Below, piece by piece: positions 52,584 to 61,251 of a stretch of 64,000 nt of DNA. Under the pieces are notes generated by a model. It worked only from the letters and a program-made list of their open reading frames with translations, ran no database searches and was not told the DNA's origin. Source of the DNA: Streptomyces sp. TSRI0107 (GTDB lineage: Bacteria > Actinomycetota > Actinomycetes > Streptomycetales > Streptomycetaceae); contig NZ_LIVZ01000011.1 of the NCBI RefSeq assembly GCF_001905845.1, forward strand, positions 1-64,000. Reading direction: 5' to 3'. The translations under genes and the position numbers were made by a program. The first letter of the stretch is position 1. The number at the start of each line of letters is the position of its first letter.

Positions 52584-53984
52584 TCACCGTCCGCCGGTGC
52601 CGCCGCCGCACTCCGGCTCGGAAAGCCCGTCCTGCCGAGCCGTTCGCTTCGGTGGGGACTGCCGGGTGCCGTCCTCGGCGACCGGCTGGAAGTAGTGGTC
52701 CAGCGCCCAGGCGGCCACGCGGGTACCGGCCCGGCAGCCGGCCACGTCCGCTGTACGGGAGTGGACGCCGCCCCACACACGGGCGTCGACGACGTCCCGG
52801 TTGAGGTCGTCGGCGGACCCGTAGAACCGCGTGGTGCCGGTGACCTCGGAGGGGACGCGGAGGTCGATGCGCGAGGTGCCGAGGACGCCGGTCAGGGCGC
52901 GCACCACGGCAGCGGTGACGGTCGTGTGGCCGGCGATGTGGTCCGGGTGCGGCGGGGTGGGGAGCAGTGGCTCCCAGGCCGGGTCCGCCGTCGTCGCGGG
53001 GTTGCCGTCGGTGTCGGCGAGGCGGATGGCGGTGATCGGCCGCCAGGACGCGTAGTGGAGCTTGGCGTCCCACGCGGTGACGACGGCGTCGGTCGCCGAC
53101 GCGTTCACCGCGGCGAACAGCCGGGCCGTCTCGGCGATGCCGAGCCGGTGCCGGGCGGCGTGGTCCCGTACGGCCGTCTGGACCTGTTCGACCAGGTTGC
53201 CGCTGAAGAAGAGGGCGGTCTCGGTCTGCTGCGCGCTCCTGCCCGAACCGGACTTCGCGCCCATGACCTTCAGCTCCTGGATGTCCTCCGCGTACTCGGC
53301 CGAGGAGAGGGCGGGGGGTCCGCCGGGGCGGAACTGCTGCGGGGAGGTGAGCAGGAGGGGGCGGAGCCTGGCGAGCCAGGTGTCGATGAAGGGCTGGAAC
53401 GCGGGCGGGGTGGGCCGCCAGACCCCCGGCGCCGGGGAGGCGGTGAAGGGAACGTCCGCGAACCTGCCGTCGCCCTCCCGGAGTTCGATGAGGCGGGCGG
53501 CGGCGCGCCGTCCGTAGTGAACACCCCGGTCTCTGGCCTGACCGTCCGGAAGGGCGGCGAGCGAGTCCGCGTAGGCGGTGTCGAGCCGCTCCTTGAAGGC
53601 GGGGAAGTAGGCGAGCAGCACGTCGTGGGCGGCGGTGGCGGCGGCCGCCGCGGAGGACGCCCTGGCCGGACCGCGCTCGCGCCATTTGTACAGGGCGTAA
53701 CCGCCTTCGATCCCCACCACGGCGTTGTACACGGCGACGGAGACGAATCCCTGCCAGATCGCCACCTGCCCGGAGGGGCGGGGGCCGAGACTGGTCTTGA
53801 TCGTGTCGATGGTGAGGGCGTTCCACTCGCGGACCACGGCCGCCGGGTCCGCGGTGGTCCGGGTGTCCGGTTCGGGGGGCCTCGTCGCGGCGGTGACCGT
53901 CACGAGGGCGGTGGCCGCGAGGGCGCAGATGTATCCCCGGACACGTGAACGCCGAGGAACGGGAAGAGGGGGCTCTCGATGCAC
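52584..53984 (-). CDS. Vanadium-dependent haloperoxidase/PAP2-like secreted protein
   Basis: The 466-residue protein starts with a signal-like segment (YICALAATALVTVTAATRPP). It carries the phosphatase/haloperoxidase triad: KLHYASWRP (K-x6-RP), PPHPDHIAGH and ARVWGGVHSRTAD (R-x5-H). The Ser of the usual PSGH motif is Ala here. Members oxidise halides with hydrogen peroxide or cleave phosphate. Activity here is not certain. GTG at 53984 has GGGAG upstream. Substrate and halide preference cannot be read. Confidence 0.84.
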   Translation of the reverse strand: MHREPPLPVPRRSRVRGYICALAATALVTVTAATRPPEPDTRTTADPAAVVREWNALTIDTIKTSLGPRPSGQVAIWQGFVSVAVYNAVVGIEGGYALYKWRERGPARASSAAAAATAAHDVLLAYFPAFKERLDTAYADSLAALPDGQARDRGVHYGRRAAARLIELREGDGRFADVPFTASPAPGVWRPTPPAFQPFIDTWLARLRPLLLTSPQQFRPGGPPALSSAEYAEDIQELKVMGAKSGSGRSAQQTETALFFSGNLVEQVQTAVRDHAARHRLGIAETARLFAAVNASATDAVVTAWDAKLHYASWRPITAIRLADTDGNPATTADPAWEPLLPTPPHPDHIAGHTTVTAAVVRALTGVLGTSRIDLRVPSEVTGTTRFYGSADDLNRDVVDARVWGGVHSRTADVAGCRAGTRVAAWALDHYFQPVAEDGTRQSPPKRTARQDGLSEPECGGGTGGR

Positions 53985-54085
53985 AGTGTGCTCCCTGGAG
54001 TCGAGTGCCCAAGGCTTAGCAACGGCCCACTGCGTGATCAAGACAACCCGCCGCAAAACGGGCGGTTTCAGGCGTCCTCCGCCGC

Positions 54086-54655
54086 TCAGTCCGTGCCGCG
54101 CAGCTTCTCGAACGCGGTGGGAGTGGGCTGGGCGGGCAGGAAGTCCCTGATCCGGCGGGCGCACTCGGCGGGGCTGTCGGTGGCGGTGTCGCACTCGATG
54201 TCGTACACGCCGTGCGCGTGCACCTGGCGCAGCTGCCGCGCGGCGAGCCCCGGTGGCCGGTCGCCGCGCTCGCGCTCCCGGCGTTCCAGCTCCTCCAGGG
54301 GGCAGTGGACGCCGACGAAGACCACGTCCTGCGGGACGAACAGCGACAGGCAGTCCGCCAGCCGCCACTCGGCGCTCAGCACATGGTCCATCACCACGTC
54401 GTTCCCCGCGGCGGCCATGCCGGCGACCGCGCGGTGATAGCCCTGCCAGGTGCGGTGCAGCACGGTGTCCAGCCGCTCCGGCGGAACGGGGACGGGGGAG
54501 CGCATGGCGTGGAAGGCGTCCACCGGCATGTGGAAGCACGGCTCGTCCAGCAGGCGCAGCAGCTCCGCCGCGATGCTGGACTTGCCGGAGCTCGACGTGC
54601 CGTTGAGCAGGATGACGCGGCCGCGGCGCGGCGGTACGCCGGTCAGATGCCGCAT
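54086..54655 (-). CDS. Chloramphenicol-phosphotransferase-like P-loop kinase
   Basis: The 189-residue protein has a Walker A loop (LLNGTSSSGKSS), the CPT-family Asp in HMPVDAFHAM, which in the S. venezuelae enzyme acts near the 3'-hydroxyl of chloramphenicol, and an Arg-rich lid (LERRERERGDRP). It probably phosphorylates a small hydroxylated compound. Chloramphenicol itself is only one possibility. It precedes nothing on its strand; a small gene lies 10 bp upstream. Confidence 0.82.
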   Translation of the reverse strand: MRHLTGVPPRRGRVILLNGTSSSGKSSIAAELLRLLDEPCFHMPVDAFHAMRSPVPVPPERLDTVLHRTWQGYHRAVAGMAAAGNDVVMDHVLSAEWRLADCLSLFVPQDVVFVGVHCPLEELERRERERGDRPPGLAARQLRQVHAHGVYDIECDTATDSPAECARRIRDFLPAQPTPTAFEKLRGTD

Positions 54656-54665
54656 ACCGCCGCTC

Positions 54666-54845
54666 TCACGCCGCCTCGATGATCTCGCACCGCACGGCGG
54701 CCGCCCACTCGACCACCAGCAGCTCGTACTCGGCGCGCTCCTCGGCGGACAGGGTGCCGCCCGCGCGCAGCCACAGGGCCCGGATCTCTTCGTTCACCTC
54801 GGCCGCGGACCGCACGGAACCAGGGGCAACGGAATCAGGGGACAT
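54666..54845 (-). CDS. Small conserved hypothetical protein
   Basis: The 59-residue acidic helical protein (EVNEEIRALWLRAGGTLSAE, then EYELLVVEWAAAV) has no known family to me. It ends 10 bp before the phosphotransferase-like gene and may be cotranscribed. ATG at 54845 is used; a GTG at 54875 would add ten residues. Confidence 0.65.
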   Translation of the reverse strand: MSPDSVAPGSVRSAAEVNEEIRALWLRAGGTLSAEERAEYELLVVEWAAAVRCEIIEAA

Positions 54846-55002
54846 GCGGGCAAGCCTAGGCGCTGTCACTGACACTGCGCTACCGCGCGGCTACTCGTTC
54901 CGTATGGAGTCGGTCACGCTCGGCGTATGGACCAACTCCCGGCGTCAGTACGCCGATTCGGCCACGTCCCGGGTAAGCCCCGGATCGGGCCCCGGGCAGC
55001 GG

Positions 55003-55035
55003 AAGGCCCCCGCAGATGTCGTCTGCGGGGGCCTT
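55003..55035. terminator. Terminator downstream of uppP
   Basis: A 14-bp perfect stem (55003-55016 with 55022-55035, core AAGGCCCCCGCAGA) with a 5-base loop lies 42 bases beyond the uppP stop. The arms end in AA and TT, favouring bidirectional function. Confidence 0.85.
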
Positions 55036-55076
55036 CGTAGGTCCGACCGGCTTGAACCGGACCCGGAAGCGGTGGC

Positions 55077-55952
55077 TCAGTGTGCCGATTCGGCCGCGTG
55101 CGGGCTCAGTACGCCGAAGGTGACCAGGGCGATGAGGATGATGCCGAGGGCCACGCGGTACCAGACGAACGGCATGAAGCTCTTGGTGGAGATGAACTTC
55201 ATGAACCACGCGATGACGGCGTAGCCGGTCACGAAGGCGATGATCGTCGCGAAGATCGTCGGCCCCCAGGACACATGGCCGCCCTCCATCGCGTCCTTCA
55301 GCTCGAACGCGCCGGAGGCGAGCACGGCCGGGATGGCGAGGAGGAACGAGTAGCGGGCCGCGGCCTCGCGCTGGTAGCCCATGAACAGGCCGCCGCTGAT
55401 CGTCGCGCCCGAGCGGGAGACGCCCGGGATGAGCGCGGCGGCCTGGCACAGGCCGAAGATCAGGCCGTCCTTCACGCTCAGGTCCTGCAGGCCCTTGCGC
55501 TCCTTGACCGCGCGGTGCCGTCCGCCGGTCTCGTCGCGCGCGGCCAGCCGGTCGGCGATGCCGATGACCACGCCGACGACGATCAGCATGGTCGCCGTGA
55601 CCCGCAGATCGCGGAACGGCCCCTCGATCTGGTCCTTGAGCGTCACGCCCAGCACGCCGATCGGGATCGAGCCGACGATCACCAGCCAGCCCATCTGCGC
55701 GTCGTGGTCCTTGCGCCACGTCTTGTCGTACAGCGAGCGGAACCAGGCGGACAGGATCCGGCCGATGTCCTGGCGGAAGTAGATCAGCACGGCGGTCTCG
55801 GTGCCGATCTGGGTGATCGCCGTGAAGGCGGCGCCGGGGTCGTCCCAGCCGGAGAACGCGGCCGTCAGTCGCAGGTGCGCGCTCGAGGACACGGGAAGGA
55901 ACTCGGTCAGCCCCTGGACGAGTCCGAGGATGAGTGATTCGAACCAAGACAT
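55077..55952 (-). CDS. uppP: Undecaprenyl-diphosphatase
   Basis: The 291-residue membrane enzyme recycles undecaprenyl diphosphate for peptidoglycan and teichoic-acid synthesis and can confer bacitracin tolerance. It has the two family motifs: GLTEFLPVSSSAHL with catalytic Glu and His, and IPGVSRSGATISGG. About eight membrane segments follow the usual layout. ATG at 55952 is used with a weak ribosome site; a GTG-free frame upstream has no coding signs. It is divergent from the sugar operon. Confidence 0.94.
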   Translation of the reverse strand: MSWFESLILGLVQGLTEFLPVSSSAHLRLTAAFSGWDDPGAAFTAITQIGTETAVLIYFRQDIGRILSAWFRSLYDKTWRKDHDAQMGWLVIVGSIPIGVLGVTLKDQIEGPFRDLRVTATMLIVVGVVIGIADRLAARDETGGRHRAVKERKGLQDLSVKDGLIFGLCQAAALIPGVSRSGATISGGLFMGYQREAAARYSFLLAIPAVLASGAFELKDAMEGGHVSWGPTIFATIIAFVTGYAVIAWFMKFISTKSFMPFVWYRVALGIILIALVTFGVLSPHAAESAH

Positions 55953-56108
55953 GGAAGTTACGGAGTCCAAGTGCCGATCGTGGAAAGGACGACGGACACA
56001 CCGTCCCGCCGCGCGGTGATCAGGTGTGCAGGGGGCAGCGTAGCGCCCCGGGATGACGGACCCGACACAGGGGTTTCGCAGGGGATCCGCGGCGATCGCC
56101 CCGGGGTG

Positions 56109-56161
56109 TTGACCGGCCGGTGTGCGGGCACCTACGTTGCCAGGCGAGGGAAAGCGCTTGC
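56109..56161 (+). promoter_or_regulatory. Promoter and LacI-type operator of the sugar operon
   Basis: TTGACC (56109-56114), an 18-bp spacer and TACGTT (56133-56138) form a promoter. GAAAGCGCTTGC (56150-56161), with the perfect core AAGCGCTT (56152-56159), follows at about +5 to +16. This is the typical place and sequence for a LacI/GalR family repressor. The repressor gene is not in the window. Confidence 0.65.
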
Positions 56162-56213
56162 TATCGCCGGTGCTGTCCTGGCTCGTCACCCCGGAGGAGT
56201 GCTGATCAGTCCT

Positions 56214-57380
56214 ATGTCCACGTCCGCTTCCCTCGCCGGCCGCCCCGTCCGCGCCGCCGTCATCGGCACCGGCGCCATCGCCCGGGGCTCGCACCTGCCC
56301 GCGCTCGCCCGGCTCGCCGAGGAGGGCGAGGCCGAGGTGGTCGCGGCGGTCGACATCGACGCCGGCGCCGCCGAGGCGTTCTGCGCGGAGGGCGGGATCC
56401 CGCACGCCTACACCGACCTGGAGCGGATGCTGCGGGAGCAGCGCCCCGACCTGGTCTGCATCTGCACGCCGCCCACCCTGCACCGCGAGCAGACCGTCGC
56501 CGCGCTGCGCGCCGGGGCCTGGGTGTGGTGCGAGAAGCCGCCCGTGCCCTCGCTCGCCGACTTCGCCGCCGTCGAGGCGGAGGAGGGCACGGACGGCGGC
56601 CCGTACGCGGCGATCGTCTTCCAGCACCGCTTCGGCTCCGGTGCCACGCACGTCCGCCGGCTGCTCGCCGAGGGCGCCCTCGGCCGGCCGCTGGTCGCCC
56701 ACTGCCAGACCACCTGGTACCGCGACACCGCCTACTACGCCGTCCCCTGGCGCGGGCGCTGGCGGACCGAGGGCGGCGGCCCCGCCATGGGCCACGGCAT
56801 CCACCAGATGGACCTGCTGCTCGACGTGCTCGGCCCGTGGAGCGAGGTGCGCGCCATGGCCGGGCGGCTGGTGCACGACGTGGAGACCGAGGACGTCTCC
56901 ACGGCCCTCGTGCGGTTCGAGAGCGGCGCGCTGGCGACCGTCGTCAACAGCGTGCTCAGCCCCGACGAGGTCAGCCGGATCCGCGTCGACTGCGAGCGCG
57001 CCACCATCGAGCTGACCCACCTCTACGGGTACAGCAACGCCTCCTGGCGGATCACCCCGGCGCCGGACGTGCCGGAGGCCGAGGCCGCCGCCTGGCAGGA
57101 CTTCGGGGCGGACGTGCCCAGCTCCCACCTGGCCCAGCTGCGCGAACTGGTCGCCGCCATGCGCGCCGGGGAGCGGCCGCGCAGCAGCGGGCCGGACGGG
57201 CGCAAGAGCCTGGAGCTGGTCACCGCGCTGTACAAGTCGGCGTTCACGGACACCACCGTGCGCCGGGGCGAGATCGGCCCCGGCGACCCCTATTACACCG
57301 AGCTTCACGGAGGGGCGCCCGGCTGGGCACCCGCCGCCGGGTCCGCGGCGTCCGCCGAGAGCCAGGAGGTGCCCGCGTGA
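56214..57380 (+). CDS. Gfo/Idh/MocA family oxidoreductase (sugar operon)
   Basis: The 388-residue NAD(P)-dependent oxidoreductase has VIGTGAIARGSHLPAL at the cofactor site, the catalytic-Lys motif WCEKPPVP and MGHGIHQMDLLLDVLG in the C-terminal domain. It probably oxidises or reduces a sugar or sugar acid. ATG at 56214 is used; GGAGGAG (56192-56198) is rather far, and a GTG at 56199 is too close to it. It starts a three-gene operon with GTGA overlaps, under a LacI-like operator. Confidence 0.86.
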   Translation: MSTSASLAGRPVRAAVIGTGAIARGSHLPALARLAEEGEAEVVAAVDIDAGAAEAFCAEGGIPHAYTDLERMLREQRPDLVCICTPPTLHREQTVAALRAGAWVWCEKPPVPSLADFAAVEAEEGTDGGPYAAIVFQHRFGSGATHVRRLLAEGALGRPLVAHCQTTWYRDTAYYAVPWRGRWRTEGGGPAMGHGIHQMDLLLDVLGPWSEVRAMAGRLVHDVETEDVSTALVRFESGALATVVNSVLSPDEVSRIRVDCERATIELTHLYGYSNASWRITPAPDVPEAEAAAWQDFGADVPSSHLAQLRELVAAMRAGERPRSSGPDGRKSLELVTALYKSAFTDTTVRRGEIGPGDPYYTELHGGAPGWAPAAGSAASAESQEVPA

Positions 57381-58306
57381 CCGGCGGCCCGCGCGTCACG
57401 CACGTCCACGGCGAACGTGTCACCGTCACCGATCCGCGGACCGGTGTGGAACTGCTCGCCTACGTCTACCGGCCCGAGGCGGCCTGGGAGGCGCCCAAGC
57501 CGTACCTCCACCCGCTGCGCACCCTGTCCGGCGCCGTCGTCACCGACTACCGGCCCAACGACCACCGCTGGCACAAGGGCATGCAGATGACGGCGTCCCA
57601 CCTGTCCGGGGCGAACCTGTGGGGCGGCAACTCCTACGTCCACGGCGAGGGCTATCTGGCGCTTCCCGAACGGGTCGGGTCGATGGCGCACGTGGCGTTC
57701 GACGAGGTCACCGCCGACGGGGAGCGGGTGGTCATCGCCGAGCGGCTGACCTGGCATCCGCACGGCGGGGAGCTGTGGGCGGACGAGCGGCGGCGGATCG
57801 AGGTGCACGACGTCGATCCGGCGGGCGGCTCGTGGGCGCTGACCTGGACGAGCGCCATCACCAACCGGCGCGCCGAGCCGCTGCGGTTCGGCAGCCCGAC
57901 CACCGCCGGGCGCGAGATGGCCGGCTACACCGGTCTGTTCTGGCGCGGCCCGCGTGCCTTCCGGGACGGACGGATCACCGGCCCGGACGGCGACGGCCCG
58001 GGCCTGATGGGCGCGCAGGCGCCCTGGCTCGCCTACTCCGGCGAGCACGACGGCATGGACGGTCACGCCACCCTGGTGTTCGCGCACGCGCCGGAGAACG
58101 ACCACGCCGGGGTGCACGGCGCGCACCCCGCCCACTGGTTCGTGCGCAACGAACCCTTCGCGGCGGTCGCGCCCTCCTGGGCGTTCTTCGACGAACTGGA
58201 GCTGGCGCCCGGCGACACCCTCACCCGCCGCTACCGGGTCGTCGTCGCCGACGGGGCGTGGGAGCGGGAGGAGATCGCCGGGTACCTGGGGGCGCACCCG
58301 TGGTGA
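57377..58306 (+). CDS. PmoA-named DUF6807 family protein
   Basis: The 309-residue protein matches the DUF6807 family, often mislabelled methane oxygenase PmoA. Conserved parts are YLHPLRTLSGAVVTDYRPND, then HRWHKG and the C-terminal NEPFAAVAPSWAFFDE. Histidines near DHRWH and GMDGH could bind metal. There is no membrane segment, so it is not particulate methane monooxygenase. It is repeatedly found beside Gfo/Idh/MocA genes in carbohydrate operons, as here. GTG at 57377 follows AGGAGGT and overlaps the previous stop. Confidence 0.85.
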   Translation: MTGGPRVTHVHGERVTVTDPRTGVELLAYVYRPEAAWEAPKPYLHPLRTLSGAVVTDYRPNDHRWHKGMQMTASHLSGANLWGGNSYVHGEGYLALPERVGSMAHVAFDEVTADGERVVIAERLTWHPHGGELWADERRRIEVHDVDPAGGSWALTWTSAITNRRAEPLRFGSPTTAGREMAGYTGLFWRGPRAFRDGRITGPDGDGPGLMGAQAPWLAYSGEHDGMDGHATLVFAHAPENDHAGVHGAHPAHWFVRNEPFAAVAPSWAFFDELELAPGDTLTRRYRVVVADGAWEREEIAGYLGAHPW

Positions 58307-58947
58307 GCGCGTTCCACGGCGGGCTGCCCGGCGGGGTCGGCGTCTCCGGGCTGTCCGTGTACGACTGGCCCGCGGCGGACGGCGTGTGCGGGGGCACTCC
58401 CCACACGCACCTGGTCTGCTCCGAGGCCTACGTCGTCGCCGGCGGGCGGGGCGCGGTGCAGACGCTGACCGCGTCCGGGTACGAGGTCACGCCGCTCGCG
58501 CCCGGCACGGTCGCCTGGTTCACGCCCGGCACCGTCCACCGGCTCGTCAACGAGGGCGGTCTGCGCATCACCGTCCTCATGCAGAACAGCGGGCTGCCCG
58601 AGGCGGGTGACGCGGTGCTCACACTGCCGCCGCGCCACCTCGCGGACCCGGAGACATACGCCGCCGCGACCACGATCCCGGCGGACGCGCCGGAGGCCGA
58701 GCAGGAACGGATCGCCCGCGCCCGGCGCGACCTCGCCCTGGAGGGCTACCGGGAGCTGCGCGCGGGCGGCCCCGAGGCGCCGGCCGCCTTCCACCGGGCC
58801 GCCGCCGCGGCGGCGACCGGGCACCGGCTCGACCGGCTCGCCGAGGGCGACGCGTCCCACCTCGCCGAGGCCGCCGTACGCGCGGAACAGCCCTTGGCGC
58901 GGGGGCGGTTCGGGATGTGCGGGCGGCTGGACGTCTACCGGTCGTGA
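58303..58947 (+). CDS. Cupin domain protein (sugar operon)
   Basis: The 214-residue protein has an N-terminal cupin barrel with metal motif PHTHLVCSEAYVVAGGRG and TPGTVHRLVNEGG, followed by a helical region rich in Ala, Glu and Arg (about residues 120-200). It may isomerise or sense the sugar handled by the operon. It starts at GTG 58303 overlapping the preceding stop; the GTG at 58300 is also in frame. Confidence 0.8.
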   Translation: MSAFHGGLPGGVGVSGLSVYDWPAADGVCGGTPHTHLVCSEAYVVAGGRGAVQTLTASGYEVTPLAPGTVAWFTPGTVHRLVNEGGLRITVLMQNSGLPEAGDAVLTLPPRHLADPETYAAATTIPADAPEAEQERIARARRDLALEGYRELRAGGPEAPAAFHRAAAAAATGHRLDRLAEGDASHLAEAAVRAEQPLARGRFGMCGRLDVYRS

Positions 58948-58981
58948 TCCGCCCGGCGGTCAGGCCTTGCGTTGTCCTCGG

Positions 58982-59440
58982 TCAGTAATGCCAGCAGTAC
59001 AGACGCAACGCGCCGCCGCTGTCCGAGGCGGTCCGTGCGAGCCGGGCGACGCCTTCCAGGACGGTCGGAGGGTCGTCGTCCGTCATGTCGTCCCCGTCCG
59101 TGATCCGGAGCCGTTCGGCCCAGCGAGCGGCGCAGGCGCGCAGCTCGTCGGGACCCGCGGCGGCGAGCGTGCGCGTCAGCTTCTCGGGGACGGCGAACAC
59201 GCCGGTGCCGTCGTTGACGATCGGGGCGACATAGCGGGGCCACTCCCGCGCGTGGAGCCGATCGAGCGCCGGCAGGTCCTCGGACGGGGCGTCGAAGCAG
59301 GCCTCCCACTCGACGACGGCGTCGTCGGGACAGAAGTCGCGGCAGTCCAGTGAAGTGAACGCGCGGCCCGGCCCGGTCCGGCGGGTCGCGGCGGCCGTGT
59401 CGTCGTCCGGGGCGAGGAAGAACGTGATCTCGATGGCCAC
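58982..59440 (-). CDS. Conserved hypothetical protein
   Basis: The 152-residue soluble acidic protein starts MAIEITFFLAPDDDTAA and includes SEDLPALDRLHAREWPRYV and ELRACAARWAERLRI. I recognise no characterised family, though similar proteins are common in Streptomyces as single copies. Codon bias and a clear ATG (59440) support it. It is convergent with the sugar operon. Confidence 0.72.
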   Translation of the reverse strand: MAIEITFFLAPDDDTAAATRRTGPGRAFTSLDCRDFCPDDAVVEWEACFDAPSEDLPALDRLHAREWPRYVAPIVNDGTGVFAVPEKLTRTLAAAGPDELRACAARWAERLRITDGDDMTDDDPPTVLEGVARLARTASDSGGALRLYCWHY

Positions 59441-59500
59441 CCGCGCATTGTGTCAGGGGCACGCTGAGGTCGGGGCGCGGCGGCTGGCTCCGGTCCGCCT

Positions 59501-59971
59501 TCACGCCGCCGTCGGGCCCGCCACCGTCCAGCCGGGGGACTGCGGATGGGCCGTCAGGTCCTGGTGATGGACCGCCTCGCCGCAGGCCTGGCAGGTGACG
59601 ACCGGTACCAGTTCGTTGCCGCAGCTGTGCTCGTTGACCATCGGGCGGTCGCCCTCGGGGCGCAGATGGCGGTTGCCCCACTCCATCAGGGTCAGCAGCA
59701 CCGGCACCAGTTCCAGGCCCGCCTGGGTGGGCCGGTACTCGAAGCGCTGCGGGCGTTCGCTGTAGGCCCGCTTGGTGAGGATGCCGGCGTCGACGAGCCG
59801 GCGCAGCCGCGTGGCGAGGATGTCGCGCGGCGCGCCGATGTTGCGCACCAGCTGGTCGAAGCGGCCGTTGCCGAGACACACCTCCCGCACCACGAGCAGC
59901 GAGTACTTCTCGCCGACGAGCGCCAGGGCGTCGGCGATCGAGCAGGGGCGCGGGTCTTTGGGTGCGGCCAT
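59501..59971 (-). CDS. HxlR family transcriptional regulator with C-terminal cysteine pair
   Basis: The 156-residue regulator has the HxlR winged helix (CSIADALALVGEKYSLLVVR, then NIGAPRDILATRLRRLVDAG) and a C-terminal extension with HSCG and CQACG that could bind zinc or sense redox state. ATG at 59971 is used; ATG 60010 would add 13 residues across the control region. It is divergent from a thiolase gene, and a repeated motif in the 106-bp gap is a likely operator. Confidence 0.86.
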   Translation of the reverse strand: MAAPKDPRPCSIADALALVGEKYSLLVVREVCLGNGRFDQLVRNIGAPRDILATRLRRLVDAGILTKRAYSERPQRFEYRPTQAGLELVPVLLTLMEWGNRHLRPEGDRPMVNEHSCGNELVPVVTCQACGEAVHHQDLTAHPQSPGWTVAGPTAA

Positions 59972-59995
59972 GACGCCCAGTCTATTAGAGGGTTT

Positions 59996-60041
59996 GATTT
60001 TCCAACTCATGCGGCTATGGTGAGTCCAGATTTCCTACTCA
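59996..60041. promoter_or_regulatory. Direct repeats in the HxlR-thiolase control region
   Basis: GATTTTCCAACTCA (59996-60009) and GATTTCCTACTCA (60029-60041) form an imperfect direct repeat with a period of about 32 bp (three helical turns). They sit in an AT-rich patch between the divergent genes and are candidates for HxlR binding. Confidence 0.6.
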
Positions 60042-60077
60042 CTGGTATTCGCTCCGGCGGCCAAGGAGGCCCGCAGC

Positions 60078-61247
60078 ATGCGCGACGCAGTCATCGTCGA
60101 AGCCGTACGCACTCCCATGGGCAAGGGCAAGCCGAACGGCTCCCTCGCCCACGTCCACCCGGTGGAACTCCTCGCCCACACCCTGCGCACCCTCGTCGAG
60201 CGCTCCGGCGTCGACCCCGCGCTGATCGACGACGTCATCGGCGGCACCGTCGACCAGGTCGGCGAGCAGGCCATGAACACCACCCGCTACGCCGTGCTGT
60301 CGGCGGGCTTCCCCGAGACGGTCCCCGCGACCACCGTCGACCGCCAGTGCGGCTCCTCGCAGCAGGCCGTGCACTTCGCCGCCCAGGGCGTCATGTCCGG
60401 CGCGTACGACCTCGTCGTCGCCTGCGGCGTGGAGTCCATGAGCCGGGTGCCGATGTGGTCCAACGTGCCGCCCGGCAAGGACCCCTTCGGCCCGGGCGTC
60501 GCCGAGCGCTACCCGGAGGGCCTGGTCCCGCAGGGCATCAGCGCCGAGCTGATCTCGGCCAAGTGGTCGATCACCCGCGAGCAGATGGACGCCTTCGCCG
60601 TCTCCTCGCACCGCAAGGCGGCCGCCGCCTGGGACCAGGGGCTGTTCGACGCCGAGGTGGCGGCCCTGGACGGCGTCACGCGCGACGAGTGCGTACGGCC
60701 CGGCAGCACCCCCGAGATCCTGGCCGGCCTCAAGCCCGCCTACCACGACCCGGGCTTCGCCGAGCGGTTCCCGCAGATCGAGTGGAACGTCACCGCGGGC
60801 AACGCCAGCCCCGTCAACGACGGCGCCTCCGCCGTGCTCATCACGTCCGGCGAGACCGCGGCCCGTCTCGGCCTGCGCCCGCTGGCCCGGCTGCACAGCT
60901 TCGCCGTCACCGGCTCCGACCCGCTGCTGATGCTCACCGGCGTCATCCCCGCCACCGAGAAGGTGCTGCGCCGCGCGAACCTGGCCCTCGACGACATCGA
61001 CCTGTTCGAGGTCAACGAGGCGTTCTCCAGCGTCGTCCTGGCCTGGCAGCAGGAGACCGGCGCCGACCTCGCCAAGGTCAACGTGCACGGCGGAGCCATC
61101 GCCCTCGGCCATCCGCTCGGCGCCAGCGGCACCCGGCTGACCACCACCCTCGTGCACGCCATGCGCGCCCGCGGCGCGCGCTACGCCCTGCAGACCATGT
61201 GCGAGGCGGGCGGGCTCGCCAACGCGATGATCCTGGAGAGCGTCTGA
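60078..61247 (+). CDS. Acetyl-CoA C-acyltransferase (thiolase)
   Basis: The 389-residue thiolase has the acyl-accepting Cys in TTVDRQCGSSQQAVH, NEAF, GGAIALGHPLGASG and a C-terminal base Cys in MCEAGG. The last motif is usually CxGGG; one Gly is Ala here. It should catalyse thiolytic cleavage in fatty-acid or aromatic-acid degradation, or Claisen condensation. ATG at 60078 is used. It is divergent from and probably controlled by the HxlR regulator. The stop lies 5 bp from the convergent TVP38 gene. Confidence 0.92.
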   Translation: MRDAVIVEAVRTPMGKGKPNGSLAHVHPVELLAHTLRTLVERSGVDPALIDDVIGGTVDQVGEQAMNTTRYAVLSAGFPETVPATTVDRQCGSSQQAVHFAAQGVMSGAYDLVVACGVESMSRVPMWSNVPPGKDPFGPGVAERYPEGLVPQGISAELISAKWSITREQMDAFAVSSHRKAAAAWDQGLFDAEVAALDGVTRDECVRPGSTPEILAGLKPAYHDPGFAERFPQIEWNVTAGNASPVNDGASAVLITSGETAARLGLRPLARLHSFAVTGSDPLLMLTGVIPATEKVLRRANLALDDIDLFEVNEAFSSVVLAWQQETGADLAKVNVHGGAIALGHPLGASGTRLTTTLVHAMRARGARYALQTMCEAGGLANAMILESV

Positions 61248-61251
61248 CGGA

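Noticed and set aside
55953..57308. Minus-strand extension of the uppP frame to 57308
   Set aside because: The extra codons are antisense to the Gfo/Idh/MocA gene. UppP proteins start near MSWFESL at 55952.
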